Source of the DNA: Megascapheus bottae
Taxonomy: Eukaryota > Chordata > Mammalia > Rodentia > Geomyidae
Direction: 5' to 3'
Assembly: GCA_024803745.1 (NCBI GenBank)
Contig: JANJXV010000014.1
Coordinates: 1,845,001-1,909,000, forward strand
DNA: 64,000 bases
Shown: positions 57,728-64,000 of the stretch, in pieces
Position numbering within the stretch: the first letter of the stretch is position 1
How the letters are laid out: each line of letters opens with the position of its first letter
Notes under the pieces: generated by a model
The model's database searches: none
Told to the model about the DNA's origin: nothing
The model's input: only the letters and a program-made list of their open reading frames with translations
Made by a program: the position numbers and the translations under genes

Positions 57728-59910
57728 TCTAACAAGAAAATTGAAGAAGAGGTGGGTACAATTAGAGGGCACTATTTACAGGCTGTACCAGTTTGTAAGA
57801 GATGTAAGCAATTAAGGAGAGATGTAACTAATTCTTAAGGATTATAAGGAAGATGGGTTAAGCCTATCACTGGATGTTGGACTTGTCTTCTTAAGGTTGC
57901 CTACAATTCAGAATCCTCTCTTGGTGTCTAAAACCTTCCAATTTCTGTTTACTTTGGCAGAACATCATACCTCTTGGCTTCAGGCAGGCAATTTGTCAAG
58001 AAAGCTTGTTATTTTGGCCTGCTTCACCTTTGTTTCTCCGTTCCTCCATCCACTCAGGCTTCAAAAGCATCTAATTAGTTGTTTGCCATAATTATTCTAA
58101 TTAGGTCTTCATCTGGTTACAGGCTATCCTGCATCTGAGGACTTAGTGTCCACATCTTCCTTGTGAGAAGAATCTCCTCTTTCTCTGAGAAATGCATCCC
58201 CATACTTCCACTCTGTGTCTTGTGGCTTCCCCAGCCAAGGGAGGGAGAAACCCTGGCAGCAGTCTCAGACATCTGGTTTTAAGCCACATCATTCCACAGC
58301 AAAGAAAATAAAAAATTTTTAGACCGACCCCTGCACAACAAAGGGCTTCGATTCAGGCCACATTCTGCAGACTAGCTACTGAATACAAGACCTCAGCACT
58401 ATCTGGGTTTAGTTCATTTCTACAATCTGCAAGATATCTGAGGATAGTGGATAGGCACACTTCTCCTTGACCAGACATCGTGTATTTATCAGGTGTTTTA
58501 GCTTGTGAATATATACAGCCAAATTATGATACCATGTGACTTATAGACAATGTCTAGTAGTTGTAAAACTGTTTTAGTTCAAGGCATGAGTGACCTTATG
58601 AACAAAGATTTCCTGGGAGAGTACCATATAATTAAATGATTTGGGGTTTCCCTAAGATTTCCATAGGAACTAAATTCTTTACAGAGAGGTTTTTGATGAC
58701 TAGTGAACTGCTAGCATTTGGATAAATAGCATTCTTTGTATCTGAATTTTACTTAGGGAAGTGACACTGTCATTTGTTGACAAATAATATAGTTACTAGT
58801 TTGAACCCCAATAACTAGATTAACCTCAAGAACTATCTTTTTCATTAGTTTGTAGTCATGAGAGTTGAAACAGACTACACATTCTCCGATTGTAATTCAA
58901 TAGACAAAGAGTACTATAAAGTTGTTGGCAATTTTGGCACTACATTTAAATTTGGAATTAAGTAATTCCTTGACTTTCCAAACCTTAACGTGTTGAAGTA
59001 GGAATGCTACCACTTAGACCTGTCTGGACATTATGGACTCCAGGTAGTATGGACTAAGAGTCCTATTTACTAAGTCTTGGTTCGCCGTAGATGGTCCTGT
59101 GGGAGCACTCTGCAGGTTATCTGTCAATCACACAAAAGCAGCAAGATTCTGAAGATTATTTTAAGTCTGATGATTTATTTTACTTAGAGGTTTTACACCA
59201 TTACGTTCTCTAAAAATCCTCATATATTTTTAAATTTATTTAAAATTCAAATTCTCTATTTCTCCTTTTATCACTGCTTTAATTAGGCATAACAGATTGA
59301 AATTAGGTATCATAGAATAACTTTGCATGTTGAGACTAACAATACAGCAATTTATTCCACATGATGATCCACCCCCACCCTCTCTACCTGTCTGAGTCAT
59401 CTATGAATATGCAAAGAACAAACCTTTATACTTCAAGATTTTCAGATCCTAAAAAAAATTTTAAAATAGTCATTTGTATCCAAGACTCACAAAATAAGCC
59501 CAAGTGTAAACTTCTTTTTTTTAATGCACCTAATGGCTGAAAAGCAATTTTTAATGTGTTGTGGAAGAAGTACTCTAGAAATGTACTGATGCAGATAAAA
59601 ATAAATAAATAAGGGAATACATGCCACTATTTGCATATGATAATTTCATAAAACATTCCTCTTGGGAAATTCCTGACTGTAATTAATTCACAATCAGTAG
59701 GAACCCAGTGGGAATGTGTGCGTTGAAATAAATAATCCAAAATTATTCTTAGGCTGTGTAGTTTGTTTACTGCCTTAACTGAAGTGTGTATCAAACATGA
59801 GTGCATTAGCATTGGCTGTGTGTTGGGGGAGTGAGGAACAGCCTTCACCTCCTTATGTTTATGTTTCTGGCCAAAAGGTCTATGCCACTGGGGAATTTGT
59901 ACCATTACAA

Positions 59911-59912
<2 letters not shown>
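57728..59912. other. Unique sequence
   Basis: About 2.2 kb with no gene or repeat I can name. A pyrimidine-richer zone at 57890-58260 with a downstream AATAAA (58306) recalls a decayed LTR, but I could not match it to a family. Confidence 0.4.

Positions 59913-59957
<45 letters not shown>
59913..59957. repeat. (GT)n microsatellite
   Basis: A pure 45-bp array; the open frames crossing it are artefacts. Confidence 0.97.
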
Positions 59958-59958
<1 letters not shown>

Positions 59959-60877
59959 GCACAAAGATGGCCTGGCATCTTTTAAAGAAAAGCCTCAAAA
60001 GTTAAATGGTTAAATTCTTAAAGGTTGCTCAAGAGTTTGACAACTTAAAAATGATGGCAAAAAAAAATCGCCATAGACAAAGAGTAGTGAGTATTCTTAC
60101 TCACAGAAATAAAGAGGGGTTTTCCCAGTTGGAATCCCCAGGGCTGACTCTGAGTATTCAGAATATTCACCCTAGATCTGCTCTTGGCTGTCATCTATCA
60201 ACACTGTGTGGTGGCTGTAGCAGTATGATTACTTTAAAGGTTTAAATAAAATAATGCATTACAAGCTCAGTGTGGATCTTCACACATATTAAGTGTAAAG
60301 GAGCATACTGAAATATTATCAATTTAGTCTTACCAGCTTCAGTGGAGCTGCAGAGAGGAAGGAAATGAGTATTTCACATCATCCTTGGAAAACCATTGTG
60401 ATAGATGAGTTGATAAATAAAGTAATAGATCATCTGAAGTCTGATCATGAAATGACCAGTAATTTGTTTTTGTCATGTGTGGTAGGATGGAGTAGAAATG
60501 GATATGTTGCTGTTATTTCTACTTGAGAGCAAATATTCATTGACCACAACCATGAATGGCATGTAATGGCTTACTAGTCGTCTCCTGCCTAAATGTGCTG
60601 CTTTAGGATTTGAACAACTTAGACTTACTTGAAGATTTGGGTTTCTGGAGCTATGGAATAAGGTGCATTTTTGTCGGCTAACAATCTTCATTCATGACAT
60701 AGAAGACGACTTAGAAGATAGTGTCTACAATGTGTGTTTCTAAGATTCCTCTTGGATCTTGGCCATTTTGGGTGTAGCTACCCATGAAAAACCTATGTGT
60801 GTTTACACATGTCTTGCTTATTAAGCACATGGGGCCTGATTTGGGGCTGAAAAGAACTTGACAGACTACTTTGCAAT
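59958..60877. other. Unique sequence
   Basis: Nothing recognisable. Confidence 0.4.
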
Positions 60878-60975
60878 GATTTTACAGATCTGGAGTGGCA
60901 ACACAGGATTTAAACCTAGGTCTGGCTGGATTCCAATGCTTTATTAATAGCTGTAAATATACTCTGTTCTACTCT
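60878..60975 (-). mobile_element. MIR fossil
   Basis: ATTTTACAGATCTGGAGTGG, CACAGGATTTAAACCTAGGT CTGGCTGGATTCCAATGC follow the inverted MIR order (TTTTACAGATGAGG, GGATTCGAACCCAGG, GACTCCAGAG). Confidence 0.55.
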
Positions 60976-61384
60976 TTTCAGGCTGCAAAATTCTCCATGC
61001 AGAACTCTCTCCATCTTTGCTGCTCCTTTCCCTCTCCATGCTGCCTTCAACATTCATTCCTATTGTTATGTCTGTAAAAATGTTACTGGATGGAGGCAGC
61101 ACCTATTTCTTGGAATAGAGTGGCCCAGAAGTTGGGTGGGGATAGTACATTTATAACATGTATTGACTAGTCAAAGGAATAGTTATGGAAGATAACAGTA
61201 GCTGCTTCAAGACCTCAAAGGGAAAATGTTACTACAGTGGGTGGTCCTATTTAAAAATTACATATGAAAATGTCAGGATGAAATCCACTAAAATGTAAAA
61301 AAAATAACACCAAAGGAGAAAAAAAGATATTTAACTGGATGAAACCAATTTGTAGCTAGATGGAATACTGCAGTGTTCAAGAGG

Positions 61385-61560
61385 CTCAAGTTTGAAGCCA
61401 GAATGACTGGCTTCATATACTAATATATGATCTTGAACAACTTTTTTTTCTGGGTCTTCTAATTTGTAAACTTGGCATTATGCTTGTACTAACCTTACAG
61501 GATACTTATAAGAGTATGAAAAAAATATGCTCAGTGAATGACATTAGCTTGTACTATTTA
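61385..61560 (+). mobile_element. MIR fossil
   Basis: GACTGGCTTCATATACTAAT ATATGATCTTGAACAACTT, TTCTAATTTGTAAACTTGGC, ACTAACCTTACAGGATACTT match the order of MIR (GTGTGACCTTGGGCAAGTTACTT, CATCTGTAAAATGGG, ACCTCATAGGGTTGTT). Confidence 0.6.
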
Positions 61561-61839
61561 AATATTTTCTTGAATTAGTGATAATATGATTCTTTGTACT
61601 TTCTCCCAAGATCTGACTAGAGTCCAGTGTCTGATACTCCCATATAACTCTTGGCACCTCCTTACTAGAGTTGTGTTCATTTGTATAAAATACCTCTCCT
61701 ATCTACTCAAAACCTAAACACTCCAATCACAGACTGAATTTGCAGCTGAATTTAAAAAAATCTGGTAAGGGATCCCTTTTCTATTACTAAACTGAGAGTA
61801 AAAGCTTAACTTTATCCTATAAAAGTAGTGCAAAAAGAA

Positions 61840-61945
61840 AGAAAGAGTAATGAAACAAAGGAATAGAAGGGGGAAGATACAGGAAGAAGGGAGGGAGGAA
61901 GCATGGGAAAGAAAGATGGAAGACTGAAAAAAAGAGAGATAGAAG
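61840..61945. repeat. Purine-rich low-complexity tract
   Basis: AAAGAAAGAGTAATGAAACA, GGAAGAAGGGAGGGAGGAAG and AAAAAAAGAGAGATAGAAG form a GA-rich stretch just before the SINE at 61946. Confidence 0.8.
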
Positions 61946-62080
61946 CTGGGCGAGGTGACGCAAGCCTGTAATCCTAGCTACTTAGGAGGCCGAGATCATC
62001 GATTCAAAGCCAGCTCCGGCACTAAAGACTCATTACCAGTTAACCACTGGAAAACCAGAAGTGGCACTGTGGCTCAAGAG
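61946..62080 (+). mobile_element. 7SL-Geo SINE lacking most of Geo
   Basis: GCTGGGCGAGGTGACGCAAG CCTGTAATCCTAGCTACTTAGGAGGCCGAG is a well-kept 7SL 5' end, with CpGs. The linker and GAAGTGGCACTGTGGCTCAA follow, and the copy then stops at GAGAGAGACATG. It has either lost its 3' part or was primed internally. Confidence 0.85.
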
Positions 62081-64000
62081 AGAGACATGAAATATTAGAG
62101 TGAAATAACAAGAAGAGTCTCAAGGAGAGAGAAAAGATTATGCTTTAGCTTGGTCAAGTTTCCATAATAGCCTTTCTTTCACATGGCAGGGATGAGTGTC
62201 ATTTGTAAGTGGGTCTGCTAATGTTGTTTGTTGTTTGTTCATCTTTGTGATGATTTCTTCATGGTTCTAGAAAGTGTGACAGGAGAAATGATTCTTTTTG
62301 ATAAAAAGTTGCTAGTTAATTTCACTTGTTATTTCTAGAGGGCCTTTCCCCAAGCATTAATTTACATTCCATATAATGAAAATCTTGGAGATTTTGTTGA
62401 AGAAAAAAAAAACTTCACCTCACAAACTGAAGGAGTCAACTAAATATGCTGTTTGGAATATAACTAAATATGTGGATGAATATGCCGTATTCATAGATTA
62501 TGCTACCTGTGTTCATTAATTGGTGTATAAGTATAATTTGTTATAGCTGATTCTTCCCTAGAAAGCAGCAGAAAATTTACTTTAGGAGCTTTACTCTCAC
62601 TAACATTCAATTAAATTTATCATTGTGGAAGTCTTTCTAAGGAAATCCAATATATAAATATGTATATAGTTATATATGTATAAGTACACACACACACACA
62701 CACACACATCTTTGCCCACAACAACAATGAATGACTACATTTAGGATAATTTCTTTACCAAATAGATATCTTCTCTGTTACTGATCATAAGAAATTTAAG
62801 CAGTAAAAATGATGATGGAGTAATTTCTTTTGAGATGTTTGCATGACTAGATTTTACACTTAATTTTTACAAGACTGTACAAAGAAGCTTTCTCAGTTAA
62901 TTCATGTCTCTGTAGTAGCTTTACTCAATCATGTAAAAAAGCAACATCATTATTACACAAGTGAAGGGAGACATTGAGAAAAGAATGCATCCTTTCATTA
63001 ACTTACAAAAATACAATTAGTAATTATTAGTGATTTCCTGGAGAAAGTCCAGAGCTGAATTAAAAATATCACTGAGCACTAAGATCTTCATTGGTTCCTT
63101 AGAGGAAAAAAACTCACTGTAAGGCTTACTCATTGTTCTTGCTTTTAATACATTAAAAGACTAATTCATAAAGAAACCACACATTTGTAATGCTTTATAT
63201 TTTCTTTTACACTCTCTGGGAAATGTGAAAAATGTTCCTTTTTCTAAATAAAAATGCCCTGTAGCATTTAGTCTAAAATGGGCATGGTTATTTTTTCATT
63301 CATAATTCAAAATGTTGTGCCAAAATATGAGAACACTTTCTAAAAGGGCATATGTTTTTCAGTTATGGCATTTTCTTTTCTTCATAGGCAACATGTTTAT
63401 GCTAATTCCAAGAAAAAAATCCTAAAATATTACCCATCTCTAGGACCTAACTTAACTCCTGTGTCAATAATGTTTGGAATCTTGCCATTTACTTATGTTA
63501 AAATCTTTTTTTTAAAAAGAAGTTGTTAATTTTCATTTGCTTGGGCAACAGCTCCCAATAGTGATAGAGATACACTCCCAGGTGGCTGTTGTAGACTGGT
63601 GTTCCCTGGGTCCTGTTTGGAAGAGATACACAGTACGGACCTTCCCTGAGTACAGCCAGTGTGGAACTCTGCCTGTCAAACATATGGCTCTTTGAAGACA
63701 GGTGTGTTTTGACTGGGAAGACACAGGGTCAGCAGAGCTCTTTGCTGGCACCAGGAAGAAGGAAAAGGGGGCCCAGTTTAGGGAGCATCTGGAGCAAGAC
63801 CCTAGAGGATTCTTTTACTCATATTCATCTGCTTGCTATTTATACAAAATTTCAACCTGTTTGATGGTTGCTCTTCTTTCCCTCGAGTACTTTTTCTGAA
63901 AAACAATATGCAATATTGAGCTGAGAAGGCTATAAAATTCAGTTGATTCTTTGGGTTTCCTTTTTGTTGTTGTTTTTGTTGTTTTGAACACAGATGATCT
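62081..64000. other. Unique sequence; GC-richer island at about 63540-63830
   Basis: Only an (AC)n run at 62686-62708 stands out until 63540-63830, a GC-richer island with good splice-like signals on the minus strand (GTCTTCCCAG after 63722) and on the plus strand (GACAG|GTGTGT at 63701). All plus frames of the implied 150-nt plus exon carry a stop, so if it is an exon it is not coding on that strand. Confidence 0.35.

Noticed and set aside
57890..58310. LTR of an endogenous retrovirus
   Set aside because: A pyrimidine-rich zone with a later AATAAA is suggestive, but I could not find TG...CA ends, a flanking duplication or similarity to a family I know.

Overview
This is a mammalian, rodent-type nuclear window: AT-rich, no bacterial gene organisation, no confidently recognisable protein-coding gene, and a very high load of retroposons. 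The SINEs point to a geomyoid rodent (kangaroo rat, pocket mouse or pocket gopher). At least fifteen copies match the dimeric IDL-Geo architecture, which is described as restricted to Geomyoidea: a tRNA-Ala/ID-like left monomer joined to a right 'Geo' monomer with an A-rich tail. A second abundant SINE has a 7SL-RNA-derived left part (Alu/B1-like) joined to a right half clearly homologous to Geo. A few older 7SL+ID (B1-dID-like) copies, one classical B1, several MIR/L2 fossils and two MaLR-type LTR fragments complete the picture. Genus cannot be decided from the sequence.

Layout. 1-8.9 kb: unique sequence with a 7SL-Geo SINE (1.35 kb), older SINE fragments and three reverse-strand L1 3' ends (4.57, 4.73 and 6.40 kb). 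8.9-16.5 kb: a SINE cluster (five IDL-Geo insertions and a recombinant sixth), a 144-bp (CCTT)n tract, a MaLR LTR fragment and an exon-like island at 12.5 kb. 17.5-19.2 kb: degraded L1 ORF2 plus 3' UTR. 19.6-33 kb: scattered SINEs, compound microsatellites and a reverse-strand L1 (29.3-30.4 kb). 35-48.4 kb: a doublet SINE, two 5'-truncated L1 insertions with target-site duplications (36.9-38.4 and 47.1-48.4 kb) and long simple repeats. 48.4-55 kb: mostly unique sequence with weak exon-like islands. 55-57.7 kb: the densest young SINE cluster, including two IDL-Geo copies inserted at the same site. 57.7-64 kb: mostly unique sequence with MIR fossils.

There are no genes here that work together as a pathway or system. 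The longest open frame of clear origin (47208-47792) is a broken remnant of the L1 ORF2 C-terminus. The most informative content is the natural history of the retroposons: shared modules between SINE families, same-site re-insertion, a doublet behind one target duplication, internal deletion between A boxes, a solo Geo insertion, and deletions at short direct repeats inside L1 and SINE copies. I found no convincing evidence of a new functional system. Assignments rest on reading the sequence and on remembered family consensus features; no database search was run.
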